Both the position numbers and the translations under genes were made by a program. Positions 56,149 through 64,000 of a stretch of 64,000 nt of DNA are shown one piece after another. The notes beneath the pieces are model-generated. The model made no database searches. It was not told where the DNA came from and saw nothing but the letters and a program-made list of their open reading frames with translations. Position 1 is the first letter of the stretch. The number at the start of each line of letters is the position of its first letter. Source of the DNA: Kurthia massiliensis (lineage in GTDB: Bacteria > Bacillota > Bacilli > Bacillales_A > Planococcaceae); assembly GCF_000285555.1 (NCBI RefSeq), contig NZ_HE611001.1, positions 8,746 through 72,745 of the forward strand, in the 5' to 3' direction.

Positions 56149-57675
56149 TTAATCGAATAATGGTTTACCTGTCATTTCGGCAGGTTGCGCAACGCCTAAA
56201 AGTTTAAGCATTGTTGGTGCTAAATCAGCTAAAATCCCGTCGTGCATTACCGCATCATCTTTCGTGACGATAACGGGCACTGGGTTCGTTGTATGAGCTG
56301 TCATCGGTTTACCATCGAGTGTTACGACTTCATCAGAGTTACCGTGGTCTGCAGTAATAATCGCATAACCACCTTTTGCTAAAATCGCATCAACGACGTC
56401 ACCTAAACATTCGTCAACCGCTTCGATTGCCTTAATCGTTGGCTCTAGCATACCGCTATGGCCGACCATATCAGGGTTTGCGAAGTTTAAAATGATTGCA
56501 TCTGTTTTGTCACCATTAATTTCAGCAACTAATGCGTCGCGCACTTCATAGGCACTCATTTCTGGTTGTAAATCGTATGTCGCCACTTTTGGCGAATTGA
56601 TTAAAATACGATTTTCCCCTTCGAATGTTTCCTCACGACCACCACTCATAAAGAACGTGACGTGTGGATACTTTTCAGTTTCGGCAATACGTAATTGACG
56701 TAATCCTGCAGTTGATAACACTTCACCGATCGTATTTTTTAGATCGTCATCGTGGAACGCGATATCACCGATTACAGTTTCACTATATTTCTTAAAGCAA
56801 ACAAATTCAAGGTTTTTCGGCTGAATTTCTGAAATATCAAAACCTTCAAACTTTGGATTTGTAATTGCTGTCGATAATTGAATCGCGCGGTCAGGACGGA
56901 AGTTGAAGAAAATAACAGCATCTCCGTCTTCGATTGTTGCGACTGGTTGACCGTTTTCTTCTACGACGAATGGTACGACAAACTCGTCTGTCACACCTGC
57001 TTCGTATGATGCGGCAACACCGACACCTGCAGAAGGTTGCGTTGGTCCTTCACCTAAAACGACTGCGTCATACGCAAGTTTTACGCGGTCCCAACGTTTA
57101 TCGCGGTCCATCGCATAATAGCGACCGCTGACAGATGCAATTTTACCGATACCGATTTCTTGAATTTTTTTCGCTGTGTCGTCTAAATAGCCGCCAGCTG
57201 TTTTCGGTCCAACATCGCGACCGTCTAAAAATGCATGAATATAAGCTTCGTCTAAGCCTTGTTGTTTTGCAAGTTGTAACAATGCAAACATGTGCTCATA
57301 GTGACTGTGTACACCGCCATCAGAAAGCAATCCTAATAAGTGCAATTTAGAATTGTTTGCTTTCACGTGGTTGATTGCTTTTAGAAGCACCTCATTATCA
57401 AAGAAATCGCCGTCTTTAATCGCCTTATCGATACGCGTTAAACTTTGGTATACGATACGGCCGGCGCCGATATTTAAGTGACCGACTTCGGAGTTCCCCA
57501 TTTGTCCTGCAGGAAGACCAACTTCTTCTCCTGATGCAAGTAATTGTGCATGTGGGAATTGTGCGTAGTAGCGATCAAAGTTTGGTTTGTTCGCTTGTGC
57601 TACTGCATTACCGAAAACTTCTTTCCGACAGCCGAAGCCATCTAAAATGATTAGTGCAACTGGTGTATTAGGCAT
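56149..57675 (-). CDS. gpmI: 2,3-bisphosphoglycerate-independent phosphoglycerate mutase
   Basis: 508-residue Mn-dependent phosphoglycerate mutase of the alkaline-phosphatase fold. [15 protein letters not shown] carries the catalytic Ser, followed by [35 protein letters not shown] and [11 protein letters not shown] with metal ligands. Start ATG at 57675 overlaps the end of tpiA by 8 nt with GGAGGCGGGGG as ribosome site, so it is coupled to tpiA. Confidence 0.98.
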   Translation of the reverse strand: MPNTPVALIILDGFGCRKEVFGNAVAQANKPNFDRYYAQFPHAQLLASGEEVGLPAGQMGNSEVGHLNIGAGRIVYQSLTRIDKAIKDGDFFDNEVLLKAINHVKANNSKLHLLGLLSDGGVHSHYEHMFALLQLAKQQGLDEAYIHAFLDGRDVGPKTAGGYLDDTAKKIQEIGIGKIASVSGRYYAMDRDKRWDRVKLAYDAVVLGEGPTQPSAGVGVAASYEAGVTDEFVVPFVVEENGQPVATIEDGDAVIFFNFRPDRAIQLSTAITNPKFEGFDISEIQPKNLEFVCFKKYSETVIGDIAFHDDDLKNTIGEVLSTAGLRQLRIAETEKYPHVTFFMSGGREETFEGENRILINSPKVATYDLQPEMSAYEVRDALVAEINGDKTDAIILNFANPDMVGHSGMLEPTIKAIEAVDECLGDVVDAILAKGGYAIITADHGNSDEVVTLDGKPMTAHTTNPVPVIVTKDDAVMHDGILADLAPTMLKLLGVAQPAEMTGKPLFD

Positions 57676-58429
57676 TTGCCCCCGCCTCCAATAATTTTAA
57701 GTATGAATCTACTTCTAAGCTTGCACCACCAACAAGGGCTCCGTCAATATGTTCCGTTGATAAAAATTCAGAAATATTTGACGGTTTTACAGAACCACCG
57801 TATTGAATACGTGTTTTTTCAGCTGTTTCTTCGCCAATTTCTCCAGCAATCGCCTGACGAATGGCGCCACATACTTCGTTCGCATCTGCGGCTGTCGCTG
57901 TTTTGCCACTGCCGATTGCCCAAATTGGTTCATAAGCGATAACCGCTTCTGCCACTTGTGATGCTGTTAAATCTTTAATTGCGGCTGTTACTTGCGATGA
58001 AACTTTTGAAACCGTTTGGCCTGCATCGCGTTCTTCTAACGTTTCACCGACACAAATGATCGGTGTTAAACCGTTCGCAAACGCTGCGTGTGCTTTTTTG
58101 TTTACAGCTTCGTCTGTTTCATTGAAATATTCTCGGCGCTCAGAATGACCTAACACGACGTACCCTACGTTAATATCCGCTAATTGGTTCGGGCTGACTT
58201 CACCAGTGAACGCACCTTCTTTTTCAAAGTGCATATTTTGAGCGCCGATGGCTAAATCCGTGCCCTTCGTTGCTTCTACTAACGATGGTAAAAATAGTGC
58301 TGGGGCGCATACAACAGCGTCTACTTGATCGTTTGCAGGGACTTGCGTTTTCACTTGCTCTACAAATTCAACAGCCTCCGAAAGTGTTTTATACATTTTC
58401 CAGTTGCCAGCAATAATTGGTTTACGCAT
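57668..58429 (-). CDS. tpiA: Triosephosphate isomerase
   Basis: 253-residue TIM barrel. Catalytic residues: Lys in [11 protein letters not shown], His in VVLGHSERR, Glu in [16 protein letters not shown]; phosphate-binding loop [12 protein letters not shown] and [11 protein letters not shown] at 58429 with GGAGGATG upstream; the longer frame to 58447 overlaps that ribosome site. It follows pgk by 29 nt. Confidence 0.98.
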   Translation of the reverse strand: MRKPIIAGNWKMYKTLSEAVEFVEQVKTQVPANDQVDAVVCAPALFLPSLVEATKGTDLAIGAQNMHFEKEGAFTGEVSPNQLADINVGYVVLGHSERREYFNETDEAVNKKAHAAFANGLTPIICVGETLEERDAGQTVSKVSSQVTAAIKDLTASQVAEAVIAYEPIWAIGSGKTATAADANEVCGAIRQAIAGEIGEETAEKTRIQYGGSVKPSNISEFLSTEHIDGALVGGASLEVDSYLKLLEAGANA

Positions 58430-58458
58430 GTATTCATCATCCTCCATATAGTTTTATA

Positions 58459-59643
58459 TTATTTATCGTTTAATGCGACGACACCAGGAAGTTCTTTGCC
58501 TTCCATAAACTCAAGAGAAGCACCGCCACCAGTTGAAATGTGCGACATGTCATTTGCTACGCCGAATTTTTCGACTGCAGCTGCTGAGTCGCCACCACCG
58601 ATGACTGTGTACCCTTCTGTTTGTGCCATAGCGTTTGCAACACCTTTTGTACCGTTGGCAAAAGCGTCCATTTCAAATACACCCATTGGGCCATTCCAAA
58701 TGATTAACTTCGAGTTTTTAATTACTTCTGCATATGTTTCAACGGTTTTCGGACCGATATCAAGGCCCATGTAGTCTTGAGGAATTTCTTCGATCGGCAC
58801 AACTTTTGTGTTCGCATCTTTTGAAAATTCATCTGCTACGACTGCATCGACTGGCATGTAAAATTTCACGCCTTTGTCTTTTGCTTTTTGAATAAATGAT
58901 TGTGCTAATTCGATTTTGTCTTCTTCAAGAAGAGACGTACCAACTTCATAGCCTTGTGCTTTTGTGAATGTGTAAGAAAGACCACCACCGATAATTAAGT
59001 TATCGACTTTTTCAAGTAAGTGGTTGATGACATCAATTTTGTCTTTTACTTTCGCGCCACCGATAATAGCTGTAAATGGACGTTCTGGTTCTGCAAGTGC
59101 TTTCCCTAAAACGTCTAGCTCTTTTTGCATTAAGAAACCTGAAACAGCAGGTAAATATTGTGCGATACCCGCAGTCGTCGCGTGTGCGCGGTGTGCAGCG
59201 CCGAATGCATCATTTACGTAAATGTCTGCAAGGTTCGCAAATTGTTGTGCAAGATTTGCATCATTTTTTTCTTCCCCTGCGTGGAAACGAACATTTTCAA
59301 GTAATACGACGTCGCCATCTTGCATATTTGCAATGGCAACTTCTACATTTTCGCCGACTGATTCGTCTAATTTGTTCACAGACTTATTTAAAAGTTGTGC
59401 TAAACGTTCACCAGCAGCAGTTAAACGAAGCTCTTCTTTGACTTCACCTTTTGGACGACCTAAATGACTCGCTAAAATCACTTTAGCGCCTTCATCAATT
59501 AAATATTGGATTGTTGGTAGTGCAGCACGGATACGTGTATCGTCTGTCACTTTGCCATCTTCCATTGGCACATTAAAGTCGACACGGACGAAAACGCGTT
59601 TACCTTTTACATCAATATCTTTTACTGATTTTTTCTCATTCAT
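58459..59643 (-). CDS. pgk: Phosphoglycerate kinase
   Basis: 394-residue glycolytic kinase. N-terminal 3-phosphoglycerate site [30 protein letters not shown], and the hinge and nucleotide site [12 protein letters not shown] and [15 protein letters not shown] with [18 protein letters not shown] at the end. ATG at 59643 after AGGGAGG. A terminator-like hairpin separates it from gapA. Confidence 0.98.
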   Translation of the reverse strand: MNEKKSVKDIDVKGKRVFVRVDFNVPMEDGKVTDDTRIRAALPTIQYLIDEGAKVILASHLGRPKGEVKEELRLTAAGERLAQLLNKSVNKLDESVGENVEVAIANMQDGDVVLLENVRFHAGEEKNDANLAQQFANLADIYVNDAFGAAHRAHATTAGIAQYLPAVSGFLMQKELDVLGKALAEPERPFTAIIGGAKVKDKIDVINHLLEKVDNLIIGGGLSYTFTKAQGYEVGTSLLEEDKIELAQSFIQKAKDKGVKFYMPVDAVVADEFSKDANTKVVPIEEIPQDYMGLDIGPKTVETYAEVIKNSKLIIWNGPMGVFEMDAFANGTKGVANAMAQTEGYTVIGGGDSAAAVEKFGVANDMSHISTGGGASLEFMEGKELPGVVALNDK

Positions 59644-59692
59644 CTACAGAATGCCTCCCTTTAGCGCGTGTAAAACGCTTTCTTACTTTCAC

Positions 59693-59724
59693 AAAAAAAG
59701 AAGAAGTCACCGTAGCCCTTCTCC
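59693..59724 (-). terminator. Probable attenuating terminator between gapA and pgk
   Basis: On the minus strand GGAGAAG-N11-CTTCTTC followed by TTTTTTT. Moderate stem of 7 bp with one G-U, so probably leaky; downstream genes have no obvious separate promoter. Confidence 0.65.
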
Positions 59725-59823
59725 TTTTTTTTTCAAACTCATTATATACGCTAGTTTCTAAAAAGGCTAATTATTTTTCAAAAATAACTTTTCCTTTTCG
59801 CTGGGCGTAATTGTATTCAGTTA

Positions 59824-60828
59824 TTAGAACCCTTGTTTTGCTACGTATTCAGCAAGGTCTACAACACGTGTAGAGTAACCTGTTTCGTTATCGTACCAAG
59901 CAAGTACTTTTACAAGATTATCTTCAAGTACCATTGTTGAAAGTGCATCAACTGTAGAAGAAGCTGTGTTACCGTTGTAATCGATTGATACAAGTGGTTC
60001 TTCTGAGTAAGCAAGTTGGCCGTTTAATTCTTCTTCTGAAGAAGCTTTTAATGCTGCGTTCACTTCTTCTTTTGTTACATTTTTATCTAGTTCAACAACT
60101 AAGTCGACTAGAGAAACGTTTGGTGTTGGTACGCGGATTGCCATACCGTCTAGTTTACCTTCAAGTTGTGGTAATACTTTCGCAACTGCTAATGCTGCAC
60201 CTGTTGTTGTTGGAATGCTAGACATCGCTGCAGCACGTGCACGACGGTAATCTTTATGTGGAAGATCTAAGATTTTTTGGTCATTTGTGTATGAGTGAAC
60301 AGTTGTCATCATACCGCGTTTAATACCGAATTTTTCATCCAATACTTTCGCAACTGGTGCTAAGCAGTTTGTTGTACAAGAAGCGTTTGAGAATACAACG
60401 TCTGATTCTTTGTTGTAGTTTTCGTGGTTAACGCCCATTACGAATGTTGGCATGTTTTTACCTGGAGCTGAAACGATAACTTTTTTAGCGCCTGCGTCAA
60501 CGTGTTTTTTCGCATCGTCGTAGTTTGTGAAGCGACCAGTTGATTCAACAACGATATCTACATCAAGCTCGCCCCAAGGTAACTTCGCAGGGTCTGTTTC
60601 TGCATAGACACGTACTTTTTTGCCGTTTACAACTAAGTTTTCGCCTTCTGCTGATACTTCTGCGTCTAACTTACCGTGTACTGAGTCATATTTTAATAAA
60701 TGTGCAAGCATTGCTGCATCTGTTAAGTCATTTACTGCTACGATCTCAATATCTTCACGTTGTAATGCTGTGCGGAAAACTAAGCGTCCAATACGTCCAA
60801 ATCCGTTAATAGCTAATTTAAAAGTCAT
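59824..60828 (-). CDS. gapA: Glyceraldehyde-3-phosphate dehydrogenase (glycolytic)
   Basis: 334-residue NAD-dependent dehydrogenase. NAD fold INGFGRIGRLVFR at the N-terminus, catalytic Cys in SNASCTTNCLAPVAK, and the C-terminal WYDNETGYSTRVVDL. The position directly after cggR marks it as the glycolytic GapA rather than the gluconeogenic GapB. ATG at 60828 with GGAGGAAATG upstream. The 5' frame to 60843 includes that ribosome site and is not used. Confidence 0.97.
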   Translation of the reverse strand: MTFKLAINGFGRIGRLVFRTALQREDIEIVAVNDLTDAAMLAHLLKYDSVHGKLDAEVSAEGENLVVNGKKVRVYAETDPAKLPWGELDVDIVVESTGRFTNYDDAKKHVDAGAKKVIVSAPGKNMPTFVMGVNHENYNKESDVVFSNASCTTNCLAPVAKVLDEKFGIKRGMMTTVHSYTNDQKILDLPHKDYRRARAAAMSSIPTTTGAALAVAKVLPQLEGKLDGMAIRVPTPNVSLVDLVVELDKNVTKEEVNAALKASSEEELNGQLAYSEEPLVSIDYNGNTASSTVDALSTMVLEDNLVKVLAWYDNETGYSTRVVDLAEYVAKQGF

Positions 60829-60855
60829 GTTCATTTCCTCCAATATTTTAAGTAA

Positions 60856-61893
60856 TTAATAATCTTCGTGAATAATTTTTAGCATCTCTTGTGCTGCAGA
60901 TAAATCTGTGATGAAATTTGTCTGCTCTGGCGCGTTCGTAAAGTAAGCGAGTATCGCTTTTGCTTTCGAAGCACCCCCAGCTAGCGCAATGACAGTGGGA
61001 CATTTTTTGACCTGTTCAAGTTGTAACCCTACTGTGCGAATCCGTTGGACGGCCTTACCCTTCTCATCAAAATAATATCCGAAAGCCTCACCGATAGCAC
61101 CGTGCTTGCGTAACGTTTCCACTTCATCAGAAGTAGAGTTACGGCGCAATGCCATTTCGTCTGCAGAGCCGACACCATGTACGACGATATCTGTACGGTT
61201 GTACAAATCGAGCATATCTTTGACGATTGGCTCGTGAATCATCGCATTGTACGCAGCTTCACTTAAATGTTCTGGTAAATACAATGTACGGTATTCGTTG
61301 CCCGTATTACTCGCAAATTCTGCTGCAATCGTATTCGCTTGCATCGATACGTCGACACCCATACCACCACGTGCCGCAATAAATGTGACACCGCGAATTT
61401 TAGAAGAAGGTGATAATTGCTCACCGACTGCTGCTACCGTACTCCCGCCTGTGACGGCGATAATATGTCCCGGCTTTGCTTCGCGCTTTAAAAGGTTGGC
61501 GGCTTCAACGCCCATCATTGCCTTCACTGAAGGTTCTTGATCGACGTTGCCATCGACAATCGTAATATGCTTCACACGTAAGTGTTTCTGCAATTGACGT
61601 TCTAAATCGGTAATACCTGACCATTCGTAAACGAGTGGTTTTAAGACATCTAAAATAAGCATACCTGCCTCAGAAATGGACATTCCTGCGCGGCTTACAT
61701 GAATCAATCCTTGCTCACGCATGAGGTCCGTTTCTTTCCGAACTTCTCGCTCTGCTAAGGAGAGGCTATCTGCTAAAGCACGACGACCGATAGGACCTAA
61801 CATTTGAACCATATTCAAAATGCGGTAACGTACTTGCAGCAACCCTGACATTTCAGGTAGCATTTTAAGCTGTGCTTCCGTTAATGACAGCAT
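60856..61893 (-). CDS. cggR: Central glycolytic genes repressor CggR
   Basis: 345-residue SorC/DeoR-type repressor of gapA-pgk-tpiA-gpmI-eno. The N-terminal helix-turn-helix is IGRRALADSLSLAEREVRKETDLMREQGLI-like (about 35-65), and the sugar-binding domain contains DGNVDQEPSVK, AVTGGSTVAAV, VHGVGSADEMALRRN and ALAGGASKAKAI. In B. subtilis fructose-1,6-bisphosphate relieves repression. First gene of the operon, with GAGGAGGG before ATG at 61893. Confidence 0.96.
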   Translation of the reverse strand: MLSLTEAQLKMLPEMSGLLQVRYRILNMVQMLGPIGRRALADSLSLAEREVRKETDLMREQGLIHVSRAGMSISEAGMLILDVLKPLVYEWSGITDLERQLQKHLRVKHITIVDGNVDQEPSVKAMMGVEAANLLKREAKPGHIIAVTGGSTVAAVGEQLSPSSKIRGVTFIAARGGMGVDVSMQANTIAAEFASNTGNEYRTLYLPEHLSEAAYNAMIHEPIVKDMLDLYNRTDIVVHGVGSADEMALRRNSTSDEVETLRKHGAIGEAFGYYFDEKGKAVQRIRTVGLQLEQVKKCPTVIALAGGASKAKAILAYFTNAPEQTNFITDLSAAQEMLKIIHEDY

Positions 61894-61903
61894 GTTCTCC
61901 CTC

Positions 61904-61950
61904 CTCTAGTGGGTTTAAATATATCCCATAGTATAAAATTTTATCCCACT
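61904..61950. promoter_or_regulatory. Candidate CggR operator (TGGGA repeats)
   Basis: Between promoter and cggR start the minus strand shows GTGGGATAAAA and, 19 nt on, ATGGGATATA, then ACCCACTAGAG. The half-motif resembles the (C)GGGAC repeats of the B. subtilis CggR operator. A third copy, GTGGGAC, lies upstream of the -35 at 62023-62029. Confidence 0.55.
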
Positions 61951-61977
61951 TACTCTAAAAAAATATTTCTTAAGCCC

Positions 61978-62006
61978 ATTATAACAGGTTATATTTTACA
62001 ATGCAA
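61978..62006 (-). promoter_or_regulatory. Promoter of the cggR-gapA operon
   Basis: On the minus strand TTGCAT (62006-62001), 17 nt, TATAAT (61983-61978). Close to consensus, about 85 nt upstream of cggR. Confidence 0.82.
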
Positions 62007-62096
62007 CAATGGTTGATTTTCGTCCCACTAGAGATAATGTTTTTGATGCCACACTTATTTACTTCCCGTTTATAACTAAAATAAACAATTTTAAAG

Positions 62097-62130
62097 AAAA
62101 AAACTGTCCTAATTGCTCGGACAGTTTTAA
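62097..62130 (-). terminator. Terminator of the glutaredoxin-like gene
   Basis: On the minus strand AAAACTGTCC-N8-GGACAGTTTT followed by more T. It overlaps the stop codon. Confidence 0.88.
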
Positions 62131-62384
62131 AGTGCCTGTTCTAATGATGCATCTTGTGCTGTAACTGCTTCAAAAATCGTTTCGTAATCCAACACGCCGT
62201 ATTGAATCATTTCGCCATCTTTTTCGAGTACAGGGATCATCATCATATACCTCTCGTGCAAGTCTTCATCTTGTTCGATATCAACCGTTTCGAAGTCAAA
62301 ATGAACGTCCTGTTGTACGAGACGCATCATATTCATACCTTCCTCACAAAGACGACAATTTTGTCGACTGTAAAAAGTAAGCAA
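62127..62384 (-). CDS. Glutaredoxin-like protein
   Basis: 85-residue small thiol protein. LTFYSRQNCRLCEEGMNMM carries a CxxC site (CRLC), and MMIPVLEKDGEMIQYGVLDYETI the cis-Pro and GSH-side segment of the glutaredoxin fold. TTG start at 62384 with AAAGGAG upstream. It lies upstream of cggR but has its own terminator, as in other Bacillales. Partner unknown. Confidence 0.88.
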   Translation of the reverse strand: MLTFYSRQNCRLCEEGMNMMRLVQQDVHFDFETVDIEQDEDLHERYMMMIPVLEKDGEMIQYGVLDYETIFEAVTAQDASLEQAL

Positions 62385-62471
62385 TAATTAAGACACTCCT
62401 TTACGTAATTAGTTCTCTATATTATAGAAGAAACTCAAAAAAATTGGTAGCGTTTTACTCGTAAAAAAGCA

Positions 62472-62513
62472 TACAAAAAAGGAATGGTGCTCTTAGTACA
62501 CCATTCCTTTAAC
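62472..62513 (-). terminator. Terminator of the MFS exporter gene
   Basis: On the minus strand AAAGGAATGGTG-N9-CACCATTCCTTT then TTTG, 6 nt past the stop codon. Confidence 0.92.
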
Positions 62514-62518
62514 AGTCA

Positions 62519-64000
62519 TTATTTTTGTTCTTGTTTTGCGTCTATTTTAATAGAGTCTTGTGTCACACGTTTTAAGAAGAATGAAAGAATTAACGATACA
62601 ACCGAAATACCAGTAGCAATTAAGAATGAGAAGTTAATGCCATCAATTTGCGCTTGTTTTGCCATTGTAGCAGCTAAGTCTTTCGCATATTTTGCAGCTT
62701 GCGCTTGTGCTTCTGCTTGATCCGTACCGCCTTGGATTAGAGACATTGCTTTATCTTTCGCTTTTTCAGCAACAGTTTTCTTAATGTCCATATCTTCAGC
62801 ACTGCTTGTCGCTTTTTTCGTCATGATTGTCACCATAACAGCTGTACCGATCGCACCAGCAACTTGTTGTAGCGTGTTGTTAATTGCAGTACCGTGTGGA
62901 TTTAAACGCTGTGGTAATTGGTTTAAACCATTTGTCATAATCGGCATCATAACAAGGGAAATACCTAACATACGTACTGAATAAACGATGATTAAGTAAG
63001 TGTATGTCGTATCTATTTCTAATTTACTTAATAAATAAGTTGTTACGATGATGATAACGATACCTGTTATTGCTAGTGGACGAGGACCGATTTTATCGAA
63101 TAACTTACCAGTGATTGGAGACATCAGCCCCATAATTAATGCACCTGGTAATAACATTAAGCCTGCATCAAATGGCTCGATACCACGAATGTTTTGCACG
63201 TAAAGTGGTAAAAGAATCATGCCTGAGAATAATGCCATTGCGTTCACAACCGAAATGATACTGCTTAACGTGTACATTGGGTGTTTGTATGTTTCCATAC
63301 TTAATAATGGTTTTTCTAGTTTTAACTGACGGATAACAAAGACGATTAATGCGATTGTACCAACGACGATTGTACCCCAAACTTCAAGTGCATCCCAACC
63401 TGCTGAAGAAGCAGTTGAGAAACCGTATAATAAACCACCGAAACCGATTGTTGATAAGATGATTGAGAATACGTCGATTGTAACATGACGCGTTGGCATA
63501 ATGTTATCGAATTTGAATAATGCTAATAATAATGAAATAATCGAGAATGGTAAAATCACGATAAATAGATAGTGCCATGAATAGTTTTCAACTAAGTAAC
63601 CTGATAATGTTGGACCAATCGCTGGTGCCATGATCATAACAAGACCGAAGATACCAAGTGCTGCACCACGTTTCTCAATTGGGAAACTAGCAAGCATGAC
63701 GTTCATTAATAATGGACCCATTACGGCTGCACCGGCAGCTTGAATCATGCGGGCTGTTAATAGTACCCAGAACTCTGGTGCGAAAATTGCTAACGCTGTA
63801 CCGATTGTGAAAATAGCCATCGATGTAACGAATAACGATTTATTTTTAAAACGCGTAATTAAGAACGCGCTGGCTGGGACGAGAATACCTGTTACTAACA
63901 TGTATCCTGTCGCAAGCCATTGAACAGTAGACGCTTCAACATCAAAGTCTTTCATAATTGAAGGAAGCGCCACATTTAGAAGCGTATTATTTAAAAACGC
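62519..64000 (-). CDS. DHA2-family MFS multidrug exporter (5' end outside window)
   Basis: Partial: the frame is open to the window edge (codons before the first in-window GTG read AFLNNTLLNVALPS), so the start codon is further on. The visible 493 residues span most of a 14-helix proton-coupled exporter (EmrB/QacA type). Motif C-like and A-like regions: LVTGILVPASAFLITRFKNKSLF, MIQAAGAAVMGPLL, FGLVMIMAPAIGPTLSGYLVENYSWHYLFI. The C-terminal third has a charged, Ala/Lys-rich loop of about 50 residues before the last helix. Substrate unknown. Confidence 0.93.
   Translation of the reverse strand, partial: AFLNNTLLNVALPSIMKDFDVEASTVQWLATGYMLVTGILVPASAFLITRFKNKSLFVTSMAIFTIGTALAIFAPEFWVLLTARMIQAAGAAVMGPLLMNVMLASFPIEKRGAALGIFGLVMIMAPAIGPTLSGYLVENYSWHYLFIVILPFSIISLLLALFKFDNIMPTRHVTIDVFSIILSTIGFGGLLYGFSTASSAGWDALEVWGTIVVGTIALIVFVIRQLKLEKPLLSMETYKHPMYTLSSIISVVNAMALFSGMILLPLYVQNIRGIEPFDAGLMLLPGALIMGLMSPITGKLFDKIGPRPLAITGIVIIIVTTYLLSKLEIDTTYTYLIIVYSVRMLGISLVMMPIMTNGLNQLPQRLNPHGTAINNTLQQVAGAIGTAVMVTIMTKKATSSAEDMDIKKTVAEKAKDKAMSLIQGGTDQAEAQAQAAKYAKDLAATMAKQAQIDGINFSFLIATGISVVSLILSFFLKRVTQDSIKIDAKQEQK

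Overview
The window reads as ordinary, densely coded chromosome of a low-to-mid GC Bacillales bacterium. Gene order follows several Bacillus subtilis neighbourhoods almost gene for gene: yumB/yutM/yuzB/yutJ/yuzD/yutI, yutF-yutE-yutD-lipA-yunDEF-sufCDSUB, metNPQ-yusE-yusF-gcvH-yusI-fadE-fadA-fadN, and ssrA-smpB-rnr-est-secG-eno-gpmI-tpiA-pgk-gapA-cggR. A Planococcaceae-type genus (Kurthia, Lysinibacillus or Rummeliibacillus-like) would fit, but the genus cannot be fixed from sequence reading alone. I saw no prophage, insertion sequence, integrase, CRISPR array, rRNA or tRNA gene.

Layout. 0-6.4 kb: cyclophilin, a class A penicillin-binding protein, a SolA/sarcosine-oxidase-type flavoenzyme, a small membrane protein translationally coupled to a degenerate M17 aminopeptidase homologue, and a Nudix hydrolase. 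6.5-18.7 kb: two type II NADH dehydrogenase-like proteins, Fe-S assembly and carrier proteins, conserved small proteins, lipoyl synthase, an HD-GYP phosphodiesterase, a cytosolic metallophosphatase, a TauE-type exporter and a DUF72 protein. 18.7-24 kb: sufCDSUB for Fe-S cluster assembly. 24.3-31.3 kb: glutamate synthase gltBD with divergent gltC. 31.4-36 kb: methionine ABC transporter under a SAM riboswitch, then thioredoxin-like, Toprim, GcvH and ArsC/Spx-like proteins. 36.2-41.7 kb: fadN-fadA-fadE beta-oxidation operon behind a FadR-like operator. 42-50 kb: the most lineage-specific stretch (thioredoxin, STAS protein, C39-like cysteine peptidase, 5'-3' exonuclease, OsmC protein, orphan membrane protein, chemoreceptor, a 55-residue small protein, and two zinc-ribbon membrane proteins). 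49.9-62 kb: tmRNA, SmpB, RNase R, carboxylesterase, SecG, an SDR pseudogene, and the glycolytic operon cggR-gapA-pgk-tpiA-gpmI-eno. 62-64 kb: a glutaredoxin-like protein and a DHA2-family MFS exporter cut by the window edge.

How the genes work together. Fe-S supply (suf, ErpA-like, NifU-like) sits beside Fe-S consumers (LipA, GltBD), and lipoylation connects to GcvH. Control elements readable in the DNA tie several units to metabolic state: two Rex-type boxes on the yutJ promoter (NADH/NAD+), a SAM-I riboswitch on metNPQ, a FadR box on fad, a repeated Fur-like palindrome before suf, and TGGGA repeats at the cggR promoter. 

The points I find most worth following are the apparently catalytically dead M17 protein coupled to a membrane protein, the tandem Rex boxes, the double palindrome in front of the 41.96 kb thioredoxin gene, the STAS/C39-peptidase pair, the zinc-ribbon membrane pair, and the internally deleted SDR gene between secG and eno. 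I did not find a clearly new defence or mobile system.
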